Shown here in pieces: positions 7,163 through 14,969 of a stretch of 64,000 nucleotides of DNA (position 1 is the stretch's first letter; every line of letters begins with the position of its first letter). The notes under the pieces are model-generated. The model had not been told where the DNA came from and did not search any database. It saw only the letters and a list, made by a program, of their open reading frames with translations. The position numbers and the translations under genes are program-made. This DNA is from Rufibacter roseus (GTDB taxonomy: Bacteria > Bacteroidota > Bacteroidia > Cytophagales > Hymenobacteraceae): positions 248,001-312,000 of the forward strand of contig NZ_LRML01000004.1 of the NCBI RefSeq assembly GCF_001647285.1, in the 5' to 3' direction.

Positions 7163-8696
7163 CTCCTCGCAGGTCATCCTCGTCTTCGTCATCTTCCAGA
7201 CTAAAGCCACCGCCCGAGAACATACTGCTGAGCAGGTCTTTGAACTGCAACCCGGCGCTGAGGCGGTTGCGGGAAATTAGGCTGTACTCCGCTAAACCGT
7301 GCAAGCAGAACTCCATGAAGAACAGGTGTTCTGCCTCGTCTTTCAGCTTTGGCTGGAAATGTTTCACCACTTCTGACAAGTCGGGCACTTGGTTGAGCGC
7401 ACGCTTGTATTCGGCATCAGAGGCATCGTTGAGCAGGTCAAGGGTGTGGCCATCAGAGAACCAGTCTGATATTTTCTTGTAAGGGTTCTTATCTTTCTGC
7501 TTCTTGAATTTATCTGGGTCTGGGAAGTAGTTCAGGAACTGCGTACGGATGGCCTTACCCATTAATCGGTAAGCAACGCCCCCGGCTCCCTCCTGCTCCC
7601 CCTCATACACCAGCTCCACTTTTCCGGTAACGGCGGGCACCGCGGCCAGAAAATCTGCAACGCGCACGTGCGATTGCGCCTCTGCATTCACCAATACCCT
7701 TCGTTCAGCGGCACTCACCACACTTTCATAAGCCGATATGGTCAAGCGGGCAGACACACCGCTTTTGGCATCTACATACTCGCTCTCGCGGGCTTCAAAT
7801 GCAATCTGTTCTACCAGGTCATGAATCAGCTCATGGCCTTTCACGCGCTCCTGCTGGGCCGAAACAATGCGGGCCTCTTGCTTAGTGATGCGCTTGCCAA
7901 TCTCAATGCTCTTAGGGTAATGGGTAATAATTTGGCTGTCAATGCGGTCTTTGAGCGGTGTGACTATAGAGCCACGGTTCGTATAGTCCTCTGGGTTAGC
8001 GGTGAACACGAACTGAATATCCAGCGGCAGCCTGATCTTAAAGCCTCTGATTTGAATATCGCCCTCCTGCAGAATATTGAACAACGACACCTGAATACGG
8101 GCCTGTAAATCGGGTAATTCATTTATAACGAAAATACCGCGGTGCGCCCTCGGTATCAACCCGAAGTGAATCACCCGCTCATCAGAATAAGGCAGCTTCA
8201 GGGTAGCGGCTTTAATAGGGTCGGCATCGCCAATCAAATCAGCCACCGAAACGTCTGGTGTGGCCAGTTTTTCAGTGTAACGCTCTTCACGCGGAAGCCA
8301 GGCAATAGGTGTGTCGTCGCCGTGTTGGGCAATCTGGTCTTTAGCGAAGCGTGAGAGGGGCTGCAGCGGATCATCGTTCAATTCAGAACCCGCCACTACA
8401 GGCACCAGCTCATCTAAGAGTTGAATCAAAAGACGGGCTATTCTGGTTTTTGCCTGACCGCGTAGCCCCAACAGATTAATGTGGTGCCGACTCAGAATGG
8501 CCCGTTGCAGGTCTGGAATCACCGTCTCCTCATAACCGTAAATGCCCGGAAATACTTCTTCACCAGAGCTAAGCTTTTTAATGAGGTTGGCTCTCAATTC
8601 TTCTTTCACTGTCTGAGGCTCATAGCCCGCGGCTTTAAGTTGGCCAAGCGTTTTGATCTTTTGCAGTTGTGCTGCGGGAATATCGGAATAAAGCAT
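7155..8696 (-). CDS. MoxR/magnesium-chelatase-type AAA+ ATPase
   Basis: A 513-residue AAA+ protein of the ChlI/MoxR type, which works with a von Willebrand A partner as a chaperone-like or metal-insertion machine. Walker A is LGLRGQAKT at about residues 76-84, with Ala replacing the usual second Gly. The Walker B segment reads GIFVINELPDL near residue 190, so Asn stands where Asp is usual. Sensor 1 is in FVFTANPEDYTNRG. No integrated VWA domain is present; the VWA gene lies 360 bases upstream on the same strand, split from it by a small divergent gene. The C terminus is acidic, and its stop lies in a palindrome unit. Cofactor chelation is unlikely because no chlorophyll genes accompany it. 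Confidence 0.85.
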   Translation of the reverse strand: MLYSDIPAAQLQKIKTLGQLKAAGYEPQTVKEELRANLIKKLSSGEEVFPGIYGYEETVIPDLQRAILSRHHINLLGLRGQAKTRIARLLIQLLDELVPVVAGSELNDDPLQPLSRFAKDQIAQHGDDTPIAWLPREERYTEKLATPDVSVADLIGDADPIKAATLKLPYSDERVIHFGLIPRAHRGIFVINELPDLQARIQVSLFNILQEGDIQIRGFKIRLPLDIQFVFTANPEDYTNRGSIVTPLKDRIDSQIITHYPKSIEIGKRITKQEARIVSAQQERVKGHELIHDLVEQIAFEARESEYVDAKSGVSARLTISAYESVVSAAERRVLVNAEAQSHVRVADFLAAVPAVTGKVELVYEGEQEGAGGVAYRLMGKAIRTQFLNYFPDPDKFKKQKDKNPYKKISDWFSDGHTLDLLNDASDAEYKRALNQVPDLSEVVKHFQPKLKDEAEHLFFMEFCLHGLAEYSLISRNRLSAGLQFKDLLSSMFSGGGFSLEDDEDEDDLRGGF

Positions 8697-8740
8697 TTCT
8701 AGATTTGCTGATTGAAAATTGTTAATTGTTTTCTTTCTAC

Positions 8741-8776
8741 GTTTTTAACTTGTTTTAAAAAAAACAGGCTAAAAAC
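8741..8776. repeat. 36-nt palindrome unit 5
   Basis: Left arm GTTTTTAACTTGTTTT, centre AAAA, right arm AAAACAGGCTAAAAAC. It lies between two divergent starts (AAA ATPase and small membrane protein), so it is not a 3'-end terminator for either gene. Confidence 0.85.
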
Positions 8777-8801
8777 GGAAAGTTATTATGAACTGAATTG
8801 G

Positions 8802-8809
8802 TACCTTTA
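8802..8809 (+). promoter_or_regulatory. Near-consensus -7 box TACCTTTA
   Basis: One mismatch to TAnnTTTG, ending 6 bases before the ATG of the small membrane protein. This suggests an almost leaderless transcript. Confidence 0.4.
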
Positions 8810-8815
8810 CTCTCT

Positions 8816-8995
8816 ATGAAACCAGTTGTGACCGCTTTAGTTTTTACAGTACTTGGTGCTGCCTTTGTGATCATTAGTGCCATTTTACGCATCTTTCACA
8901 TTATTGACCGGCCAACAGGTTATGTTTTGTTAGGCGTTGGTGTAGTGCTGGGGTTGATAGGCGGCTTTATGCGCAGACGAGCCGCCAAGAAGTAA
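8816..8995 (+). CDS. Small two-helix membrane protein
   Basis: A 59-residue protein with two predicted membrane segments: VTALVFTVLGAAFVIISAIL, then, after the turn IFHIIDRPTGY, VLLGVGVVLGLIGGFM. It ends with a basic tail RRRAAKK. The layout resembles small GldL-like or subunit-type membrane proteins of Bacteroidota, but I cannot name a family. The ATG at 8816 directly follows a near-consensus promoter box. It is transcribed divergently from the AAA ATPase gene and convergently to the VWA gene, lying between the two partners. The function is unknown. Confidence 0.6.
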   Translation: MKPVVTALVFTVLGAAFVIISAILRIFHIIDRPTGYVLLGVGVVLGLIGGFMRRRAAKK

Positions 8996-9055
8996 AACAA
9001 GCTATTTCAAGCGCTGTGCAAGAGTGCAAGTTTTCCTACAGCCCGCATGTGCAGC

Positions 9056-10156
9056 TTAAAACTTTCGTTTCTTATTCCGCCCGTAATCCCGAAATACCAG
9101 ATTACCTAAGCCCTTCAGGCTGCTGTAGTAGGCTTGTCCGTTGTTTACTTCCGTAAACTCTTCCACAAACTGCTGCAAGTAAGGGTCTGAAGCAATCATA
9201 AAAGTGGTAATAGGAATGCCTAACCGCCGGCACTGTGCAGCCAGATTCAGCGTTTTGTTCACCACCTTTCTGTCTAGCCCGAAACTGTTTTTGTAGTATT
9301 TCAGCCCTTCTTTGAGGCAAGTTGGCTTTCCGTCGGTGATCATAAAAATCTGTTTGTTTGTGGTTTTGCGGCGGCGTAACAAGTCCATAGCCAATTCAAG
9401 CCCAGCCACGGTGTTGGTATGGTACGGCCCCACCATCAGGTAAGGCAAATCTTTCACCTTGATCTGCCAGGCATCGTTCCCGAACACAATAATGTCGAGG
9501 TTGTCTTTGGGGTACTTGATCTTCACTAACTCAGCCAAGGCCATGGCCACTTTCTTGGCGGGCGTAATGCGGTCTTCGCCGTATAGAATCATGGAGTGTG
9601 AAATGTCAATCATGAGCACAGTGCTGGTTTGAGTTTTGTGCTCCCGCTCAGTCACCTCCAGGTCCTGTTCCGTGAGAAAAAATTCATCTGACAGGCCGTG
9701 GTGAATCTGGGCGTTTCGGATAGACTCGGTCAGCTCAATCTGCTCCGGTGCATCGCCGAATCGAAATTCGCGCCGGTCGGCTGATGGCTCATCTCCTAAC
9801 CCAGTCTTTGGTGTAGCATGATTGCCGCGGCCGCCCTTTTTCAGCTTCCCGAAAATTTCTTCCAGCGCGCTCTTCCGAATGCGCTGTTCGCCCTTGGCCT
9901 GCAGCTGGAACTGCCCATCTGGGCCTTTGTCGTCAATGTAGCCGTTCTTTTTCAGGTCCTCAAAAAAGTCTCCCAAACCATAAGAGTCATCGGTGAGGTT
10001 GTATTGTTTGTCTAGCTCGCTCATCCATTTCATGGCCTCGGCCACGTCTCCGGCGGTAAGGGTAATGAGCTGTAGAAAAATTTGGAGCAGGGCTTCAAAG
10101 CCTTGCTCTTTGGGTTTCTCTGGTACAAATTGAGTGAATCTATATCCGGATGCCAT
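9056..10156 (-). CDS. VWA-domain protein, partner of the MoxR/ChlI-type ATPase
   Basis: A 366-residue protein whose C-terminal half is a von Willebrand A domain. The metal-ion-dependent adhesion site DISHS is at residues 184-188, and the later MITDGKPTC supplies a second acidic loop. The N-terminal half (residues 1-170) is helical and charged and not recognised. Family knowledge says such proteins pair with MoxR/ChlI-type ATPases to remodel clients, as in RavA-ViaA and CbbQ-CbbO. The start at 10156 (MASGYRF) is preferred over an ATG nine codons upstream. It lies on the same strand as the ATPase with a small divergent gene between. Heptamer locus 2 lies directly upstream. Confidence 0.85.
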   Translation of the reverse strand: MASGYRFTQFVPEKPKEQGFEALLQIFLQLITLTAGDVAEAMKWMSELDKQYNLTDDSYGLGDFFEDLKKNGYIDDKGPDGQFQLQAKGEQRIRKSALEEIFGKLKKGGRGNHATPKTGLGDEPSADRREFRFGDAPEQIELTESIRNAQIHHGLSDEFFLTEQDLEVTEREHKTQTSTVLMIDISHSMILYGEDRITPAKKVAMALAELVKIKYPKDNLDIIVFGNDAWQIKVKDLPYLMVGPYHTNTVAGLELAMDLLRRRKTTNKQIFMITDGKPTCLKEGLKYYKNSFGLDRKVVNKTLNLAAQCRRLGIPITTFMIASDPYLQQFVEEFTEVNNGQAYYSSLKGLGNLVFRDYGRNKKRKF

Positions 10157-10171
10157 GTTACTTTTATTTTT

Positions 10172-10320
10172 GACGCAAGACACAAGACGTAAGACTCAAG
10201 ATTCTCTTTTGGAGGAGAAGGTTTTCTATGCCGATGGAATATCTATAGCTAGAAAACCCCTTATTTGAAATAGAAGGATTTTGTCTTTTGTCTTACGTCT
10301 TGAGTCTTACATCTTATGTC
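10172..10320. repeat. Inverted heptamer arrays, locus 2 (unit GACNNAA)
   Basis: Left arm 10172-10199 is GACGCAA, GACACAA, GACGTAA, GACTCAA. Right arm 10279-10320 is TTTTGTC twice, TTACGTC, TTGAGTC, TTACATC, TTATGTC, which is GACNNAA on the other strand. The enclosed segment holds a 9-bp dyad GGTTTTCTA/TAGAAAACC (10220-10258) shaped like an eroded 36-nt unit but one base longer. It lies in the gap between the divergent VWA and DUF427 genes, in a position that could affect both promoters. Confidence 0.8.
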
Positions 10321-10445
10321 TCTTTCTTAACAACGAAAAGAAGAATATGTTCTTACGCAAGTAAACCTTCTAATGGTAAAACAGTACCTTAAAATTAAAG
10401 GAATACCATACTTATATAATCAACATCCTATTTCATAAACTAATT

Positions 10446-10730
10446 ATGCGCGCAATTTGGAAAAATACGGTTCTGGCGGAAAGCAAGGATACTATTGAAG
10501 TAGAAGGGAACCATTATTTTCCACCCACTTCTGTACGTTGGGAATTCTTTGAGCCAAGCCAACGCCGCTCAGTTTGCCCCTGGAAAGGCGAAGCCTCTTA
10601 TTACACCATAAAGGTAGGTACTTTTGAAAACAAAGACGCCGCTTGGTTGTATCCGCAGACCAGCCTCAAAGCCAAACCCATTGAAGGCTTCATTGCCTTC
10701 TGGAAAGGCATACAGGTGGTGGGGATGTAG
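10446..10730 (+). CDS. DUF427 family protein
   Basis: A 94-residue single-domain protein of the DUF427 family, a small beta-rich fold of unknown biochemical role. Family marks are the start MRAIWKNTVLAES, then EGNHYFPP and the segment VCPWKGEASYYTI with its conserved Cys-Pro-Trp-Lys, and the closing WLYPQTSLKAKPIEGFIAFW. The length equals the usual single-domain form. It stands alone between heptamer locus 2 and palindrome unit 6. Confidence 0.85.
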   Translation: MRAIWKNTVLAESKDTIEVEGNHYFPPTSVRWEFFEPSQRRSVCPWKGEASYYTIKVGTFENKDAAWLYPQTSLKAKPIEGFIAFWKGIQVVGM

Positions 10731-10768
10731 ATTTGAAGATATGGGAATTAAGAGATGTGAATGAACAT

Positions 10769-10804
10769 GTTTTCGACCTACTTTCAGAAAATAAGGCTGA
10801 AAAC
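10769..10804. repeat. 36-nt palindrome unit 6
   Basis: Left arm GTTTTCGACCTACTTT, right arm ending AAGGCTGAAAAC. It begins 38 bases after the DUF427 stop, with a plus-strand gene on each side. Confidence 0.8.
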
Positions 10805-10947
10805 ATATTCCTTTTTGGATTCTTCCGCAGGAGAGCTCCAAACAGCGGAGGTGCCATTGCCAGCCTTTGATGTAAAAAAGGACAACTTCATTATTATCTA
10901 CAATAAGACTTCCTAACTTCTAATCTTATTATATTTAAGATTGAAAT

Positions 10948-11370
10948 ATGAAAGGCATAATATTGTACGCTACTATCTCCTTTTTCTTATTTTCCTGTAG
11001 AACCTCCCATAAAACGGAAAGAACTGCATTAAATAGGGAATTCAAATCAAACTTTACAGTACTTGATTCTATTGCTCAAGAGAAAAAAGGCATTTATACT
11101 CTTAATCATAAACAGATATCTTTCCTTTATTTAATTGGAGAGTGGACAGGTGTAGAAGGGAGCATGGATTATACAGGAGTTCCAAAGTTCACACAAAACG
11201 ATCTTAATTTTTGGAAAGATTGGTTTAAAAGAAACAAAGCGAATTTGAGTATTGCAGATTACCAAACAACATTCAATCTCTATGAGAGAATCATGAAGAC
11301 CAGCAAAATACTTGATTCTGATTTAGAGTATTTAGAAATAATTAGGAAGAAATACAGGCAGTTGAAGTAG
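10948..11370 (+). CDS. Small AT-rich putative lipoprotein
   Basis: A 140-residue protein with a short signal peptide ending in a lipobox (FFLFSC), so it is probably exported and lipidated at Cys17. The mature part is charged and helical (YTLNHKQISF, then FWKDWFKRNK) with no motif I recognise. Its base composition is clearly more AT-rich than the flanking housekeeping genes, with many AAA, AAT and TTT codons, which suggests recent acquisition or relaxed selection. No partner gene is evident. Confidence 0.6.
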   Translation: MKGIILYATISFFLFSCRTSHKTERTALNREFKSNFTVLDSIAQEKKGIYTLNHKQISFLYLIGEWTGVEGSMDYTGVPKFTQNDLNFWKDWFKRNKANLSIADYQTTFNLYERIMKTSKILDSDLEYLEIIRKKYRQLK

Positions 11371-11439
11371 GGCAACACACCTTCTCTATATTCTATAGAC
11401 TCCGAAAGGCAAGTTCTTAAACTTACTGTATATCTCCCA

Positions 11440-11463
11440 CAAGTTACGCTGTCGCTAAACTTG
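11440..11463. repeat. Dispersed 24-nt repeat, copy 1
   Basis: A 24-nt sequence, CAAGTTACGCTG then TCGCTAAACTTG. Two more copies, inverted to each other, lie at 57387-57410 and 57494-57517 with one or two mismatches. It has no coding role here and lies 3' of the AT-rich lipoprotein gene. Confidence 0.6.
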
Positions 11464-11490
11464 CTGGATATAAATAAACTCATCAAAACC

Positions 11491-11524
11491 AAAACGCCCC
11501 ACCAAAAATGGCGGGGGCGTTTTT
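11491..11524. terminator. Convergent-gap terminator hairpin
   Basis: AAAACGCCCC (11491-11500) pairs with GGGGCGTTTT (11514-11523), with more T downstream. It serves the lipoprotein gene and, in the other direction, the desaturase gene. Its right-hand GTTTT is also the first five bases of palindrome unit 7, so the two structures are fused. Confidence 0.8.
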
Positions 11525-11554
11525 ATGCTATATTTTGAAAAACAGGCTGAAAAC
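11519..11554. repeat. 36-nt palindrome unit 7
   Basis: Starts GTTTTTATGCTA and ends AAAACAGGCTGAAAAC. The right arm is close to the ideal and the left arm eroded. It overlaps the preceding terminator and lies 10 bases before the desaturase stop. Confidence 0.75.
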
Positions 11555-11564
11555 GGCGGATGAA

Positions 11565-12548
11565 TTAAGAGTCAATCCATTTGAACTTGTACTGCAGCTG
11601 TGGCACTTTTAAGCGGTCAGCTACGCGACGAAGTCGGTTGGGCAGGGCCATTAAATAATCGCGGGCACGTTCGCCTGCTTCATTTAGGCCGGTCATATTG
11701 GCAATTTTCCACTCACGGTTTAGTGTCTCCATGATCTCTAGATAATCTAGAGAGGTATATACACCGGTACGCTGGGCGGCATCTGTAAAGTGCCCGAACG
11801 TTTGCCCCTGATCAATGCCCAATTCCCGCAGATAGTGCGCGGGCATCACAATTTTCTTGCGCATCATGTCTTCGTAGGCGATCATCATTTCAGATGGGTC
11901 TACCTCAAAGATTTTCTTCACAAAGGTTTTGTAGGCCTTGGCGTGGCGTCCTTCATCGGCGGCAATGTAGTTACAGATGCGTGAAAGAGTGGTTTCACCG
12001 GCTTTCTTGGCCAAAGCACCCACCCGGCGGTGCGAGTAGTTTGTGGCCGTTTCCTGGAATGAGGTATATACAAAGCTGCGGTACGGGTCGTTGTCGGTCT
12101 GTATGTCCATGCCGTCCGCGATCAGGTACTGAGTAGAGGCCTCCATTTGGCGCATATCCACGCGGCCGGTCAGGTATAGGTAGCGGTTGAGCAAATCGCC
12201 ATGACGGTTTTCTTCTGAGGTCCAGCCACGGTTCCATTTCATCCAGGAGCTATGCTCATCATTGTTGATGTCTGAGATGCTCATGATCCAGCTCTCATAG
12301 GTGGGCAGGGCTTCCTCCGTGATGGTGTCACCAATTAATACGGCTAACAAATCATAAGAAAGCTCACGGGCACGTTCTTGTAAATCGCGGATTTCATCAA
12401 AAAAAGTATCCATACGTGCATCGGGCAGAAAATCGGCGGGCTGCCAGCTGTCTTCTACCGTCTTCAAAAATTCTGGCAGGGTCTCATCCAGAAAGTTCTC
12501 TAGGTATTTCATCACCTCAGAACGGGTGGCTGCTATAGAAGATATCAT
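11565..12548 (-). CDS. Acyl-ACP desaturase
   Basis: Soluble di-iron enzyme that puts a double bond into acyl chains held on acyl carrier protein. The 327-residue product carries both halves of the di-iron site, EENRHG at residues 112-117 and DEGRHA at 198-203, the signature of the plant-type FA_desaturase_2 family. It has no membrane segment, in contrast to acyl-lipid desaturases. It is a single gene with its own promoter box on the complement and a shared terminator downstream. Regiospecificity cannot be read from the sequence. Confidence 0.92.
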   Translation of the reverse strand: MISSIAATRSEVMKYLENFLDETLPEFLKTVEDSWQPADFLPDARMDTFFDEIRDLQERARELSYDLLAVLIGDTITEEALPTYESWIMSISDINNDEHSSWMKWNRGWTSEENRHGDLLNRYLYLTGRVDMRQMEASTQYLIADGMDIQTDNDPYRSFVYTSFQETATNYSHRRVGALAKKAGETTLSRICNYIAADEGRHAKAYKTFVKKIFEVDPSEMMIAYEDMMRKKIVMPAHYLRELGIDQGQTFGHFTDAAQRTGVYTSLDYLEIMETLNREWKIANMTGLNEAGERARDYLMALPNRLRRVADRLKVPQLQYKFKWIDS

Positions 12549-12570
12549 AGGATCAATTTATAGGAAATGG

Positions 12571-12578
12571 CAAATATA
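12571..12578 (-). promoter_or_regulatory. -7 box TATATTTG for the desaturase gene
   Basis: Exact TAnnTTTG match on the complement, 22 bases before the desaturase ATG. Confidence 0.65.
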
Positions 12579-12716
12579 CTACTAAAAATGCAGAATGCCC
12601 TGATCTAGCCAGCCTCTCATGCTGAGCCAGAACAAACTGAACTATTCACTACGGGAAACAGCGGAGAAGGTGTCATGTTTTCTAATGTATGAGCCATAAA
12701 AATTGCGTCTGTTCTG

Positions 12717-12724
12717 TATCTTTG
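12717..12724 (+). promoter_or_regulatory. -7 box TATCTTTG for the methyltransferase-DMFA2 pair
   Basis: Exact TAnnTTTG match 20 bases before the ATG at 12745. It lies downstream of the alternative TTG start at 12703, so it decides the start. Confidence 0.65.
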
Positions 12725-12744
12725 GGCATACGCGCTTTGCTCCT

Positions 12745-13512
12745 ATGCCTTTTCCGCTCCTCAAGAAATTCTTACCTGCTTCAACTCGTCTGTCTCTCAG
12801 AATGTTGTATTGGCGTGTGCGTGGAGTGGTTTACGCCGGAAATAAAGTGTATTGCCCCCTGTGTGAAACCTCTTTCAGTACCTTTCTACCCTTTGGTGTA
12901 CCAGAACGGCAGCAGGCTATGTGCCCCAAATGCAACACAGTAGAGCGGCACCGGCTGCTGTGGCTGTACCTGAAGCATGAATTACACATTGAAACAAAAC
13001 CCTACAAGGTGCTGCACATGGCTCCGGAACCGGTACTGCAAGATCGCCTGAAGCAGTTGCCAAACTTACATTACCTGAGCGCCGATCTAACTGCTGCCAA
13101 TGCTATGCAGAAGGTAGACCTTCAGCAACTGCCCTTCTCCAACGCCTCTTTTGATTTAATTCTCTGCTCACACGTGCTCGGTCACGTGCCAGATGATTTG
13201 CAGGCCATGCGCGAACTTAGTCGCGTACTCACTTTAAAAGGTCTTCTTTTATTACAAGACCACGTGTACCCCAATTTGGCAGTTACCGAAGAATTTCCCG
13301 ACTCCCTAACCGCTCAGGAACGTTACAAGCTATACGGCCAACCCGACCGTCAACGCAACTACGGCCAAGATTTTGTGGAAAGACTGGAACAACAGGAACT
13401 TCAGGTGAAAGTGGTAGAATATACCCCTTTTACATCAGAGGAAGAATGTTATAAATTAGGTCTGGCCTATCGGGAGCGCCTGTACTTGTGTAGCCCCAAG
13501 CCCCGCTCATGA
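12745..13512 (+). CDS. Zinc-ribbon SAM-dependent methyltransferase
   Basis: A 255-residue protein. Residues about 40-75 hold a four-cysteine ribbon (CPLC and CPKC) followed by VERHRLLWLYL, and the rest is a class I methyltransferase domain with HMAPEP, the acidic YLSADLT, and FDLILCSHVLGHV. This domain pair is a known uncharacterised family often found in polysaccharide clusters. The promoter box overlaps the longer possible start, so the ATG at 12745 is preferred. The stop overlaps the next start as ATGA, so it is coupled to the DMFA2-like gene. Substrate unknown; a glycan or glycan precursor is the contextual guess. Confidence 0.8.
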   Translation: MPFPLLKKFLPASTRLSLRMLYWRVRGVVYAGNKVYCPLCETSFSTFLPFGVPERQQAMCPKCNTVERHRLLWLYLKHELHIETKPYKVLHMAPEPVLQDRLKQLPNLHYLSADLTAANAMQKVDLQQLPFSNASFDLILCSHVLGHVPDDLQAMRELSRVLTLKGLLLLQDHVYPNLAVTEEFPDSLTAQERYKLYGQPDRQRNYGQDFVERLEQQELQVKVVEYTPFTSEEECYKLGLAYRERLYLCSPKPRS

Positions 13513-14969
13513 CGCATTGGCTTACCAAATACCCTCGCTTACAGCGGCTCTTGTTTAAACCAGCCGGAAAAATTAGTTTCTGGCGACACCAGAACCGTCT
13601 GCCCAAGCTGGCCCCCACCGCTCCAGACCCTGTCACACCTGATATGGTTCCTCAGCCGCTGGAAGGTTACACTCAGGCCCACCACTACCGCCCCGGACAA
13701 ACCATTGTCTTTTACCTGAAAGCCCAGCAGCCCCAAAACCTACTGCAGCTACAGTATCTCGCCCGAGGTAAAAATTGGGAGACGCTGGCTCAGTATTCTT
13801 TTGAGAAAATACATCAGTCAGATACTTTTGAAGAAGCACAGCAGGGATGCGCTTGGGAACCTAGTTGGGAGTACAACTTATCACCCGATGCCCCACAAGG
13901 CTATTACCGTGCGTTGCTCTCAAACCCATTGCTGGAAAAACCGGCTGAAATTCATTTTATAGTGGGCCAGGCACAAGCTAAAGCCCGAGTGGCTGTTTTG
14001 GCTCCTGTCACTACCTGGCTAGCTTACAACGCTTACGGCGGGCAATCGCTTTACAGAAACGCCATTGCCCCGGCGACGGTGCCATATGTTTCAATGCACC
14101 GGCCTAATACCGCTCTTACCTACAAGGCTACCCACAGCATGCAGCACAACCTGCTCATTGAATCAAATATCTTTTACTGGATATCTGATCAATTTCAGGC
14201 TGATTTGCTCCCCGATTACTACCTGCAGGCCCACCCTGAGCTGCTGCAACAGTACCAAGTGCTGGTGCTGGCGTATCATGCCGAGTATTTTACACAAGAA
14301 ATGCACCAGTCTCTGCGTGCGTTAGTCTTCAACGGCCAAAAATCATTGTTGGCGCTGGGGGGAAATCAAGTGTACTGGCAGGTAAAGTGGCACCGGAACT
14401 TCACCCAGATAGAATGCCGAAAAGACGCCACTCTTTTTCAGGATAGCGATGAGAAAGGCAAATTGTTCCGCCACACGCCCCAGCCGGAAGTTCAGCTGTT
14501 TGGTTGCCAGTTTACAGAGGCAGGCATGGGAACCTACGCACCTTACCAGGTAGTAGCGTCTGAGCATTGGCTGTACAAGGGCTGTTCCGTAAAACAAGGG
14601 CAGATTTTTGGCGAAGCTGGTGTTGATGGACTGCCTATTTGCGGCGACGAAACAGATAAAACCACTTGGGGTACCCCTAAAAATTCCACTGTGCTTGCCA
14701 GGGGACTAAATAAAACTTCCGCGGTCAGTGAAATGGACGTCTATGCCCATACAAACCCTGAGTGGAATGGCAGCGGCGGCGGGGAAGTTGTTTTTACCAA
14801 GATTTCTGAAAAACAGGCCATATTGGCAACGGGTGCCATACACAGCGGAGCCGGACTTGGGCATGACAAGGTATTTACGCACCTCATTCAGAATTTTATG
14901 CAGAAGTATGCCGGTACCTCCAGCCATGGTACCACCTCCTCAGAAACTGCAGCGGCACCCGCTTCTTAG
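13509..14969 (+). CDS. N,N-dimethylformamidase beta-subunit-like protein (DMFA2 family)
   Basis: A 486-residue protein resembling the large subunit of N,N-dimethylformamidase. Recognisable segments are the beta-rich N-terminal half ending in GYYRALLSN, then VLAPVTTWLAYNAYGGQSLY, VLVLAYHAEYF and SLLALGGNQVYW, typical of the C-terminal amidotransferase-like fold. The family is annotated from a few amidases, and most members in glycan clusters have no known substrate. It is coupled to the methyltransferase by ATGA overlap. Residues near 430 (VFTKISEKQAIL) are encoded by a stretch that matches the 36-nt palindrome in register. The 3' end overlaps the convergent GT2 gene by 74 bases, and the tail is Ser/Thr/Ala-rich. 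Confidence 0.75.
   Translation: MTHWLTKYPRLQRLLFKPAGKISFWRHQNRLPKLAPTAPDPVTPDMVPQPLEGYTQAHHYRPGQTIVFYLKAQQPQNLLQLQYLARGKNWETLAQYSFEKIHQSDTFEEAQQGCAWEPSWEYNLSPDAPQGYYRALLSNPLLEKPAEIHFIVGQAQAKARVAVLAPVTTWLAYNAYGGQSLYRNAIAPATVPYVSMHRPNTALTYKATHSMQHNLLIESNIFYWISDQFQADLLPDYYLQAHPELLQQYQVLVLAYHAEYFTQEMHQSLRALVFNGQKSLLALGGNQVYWQVKWHRNFTQIECRKDATLFQDSDEKGKLFRHTPQPEVQLFGCQFTEAGMGTYAPYQVVASEHWLYKGCSVKQGQIFGEAGVDGLPICGDETDKTTWGTPKNSTVLARGLNKTSAVSEMDVYAHTNPEWNGSGGGEVVFTKISEKQAILATGAIHSGAGLGHDKVFTHLIQNFMQKYAGTSSHGTTSSETAAAPAS
14790..14825. repeat. Palindrome-unit relic inside a coding sequence
   Basis: Within the DMFA2-like gene, GTTTT at 14790 and a 17-base stretch (14803-14819) match the idealised unit in the correct 36-nt register; by my count about 25 of 36 positions agree. 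The left-centre and last six bases differ. It is read in frame as part of the protein. Confidence 0.45.

Noticed and set aside
7155-8696. Magnesium chelatase subunit for bacteriochlorophyll
   Set aside because: No other chlorophyll genes are present; this subfamily is commonly paired with VWA proteins in non-phototrophs.
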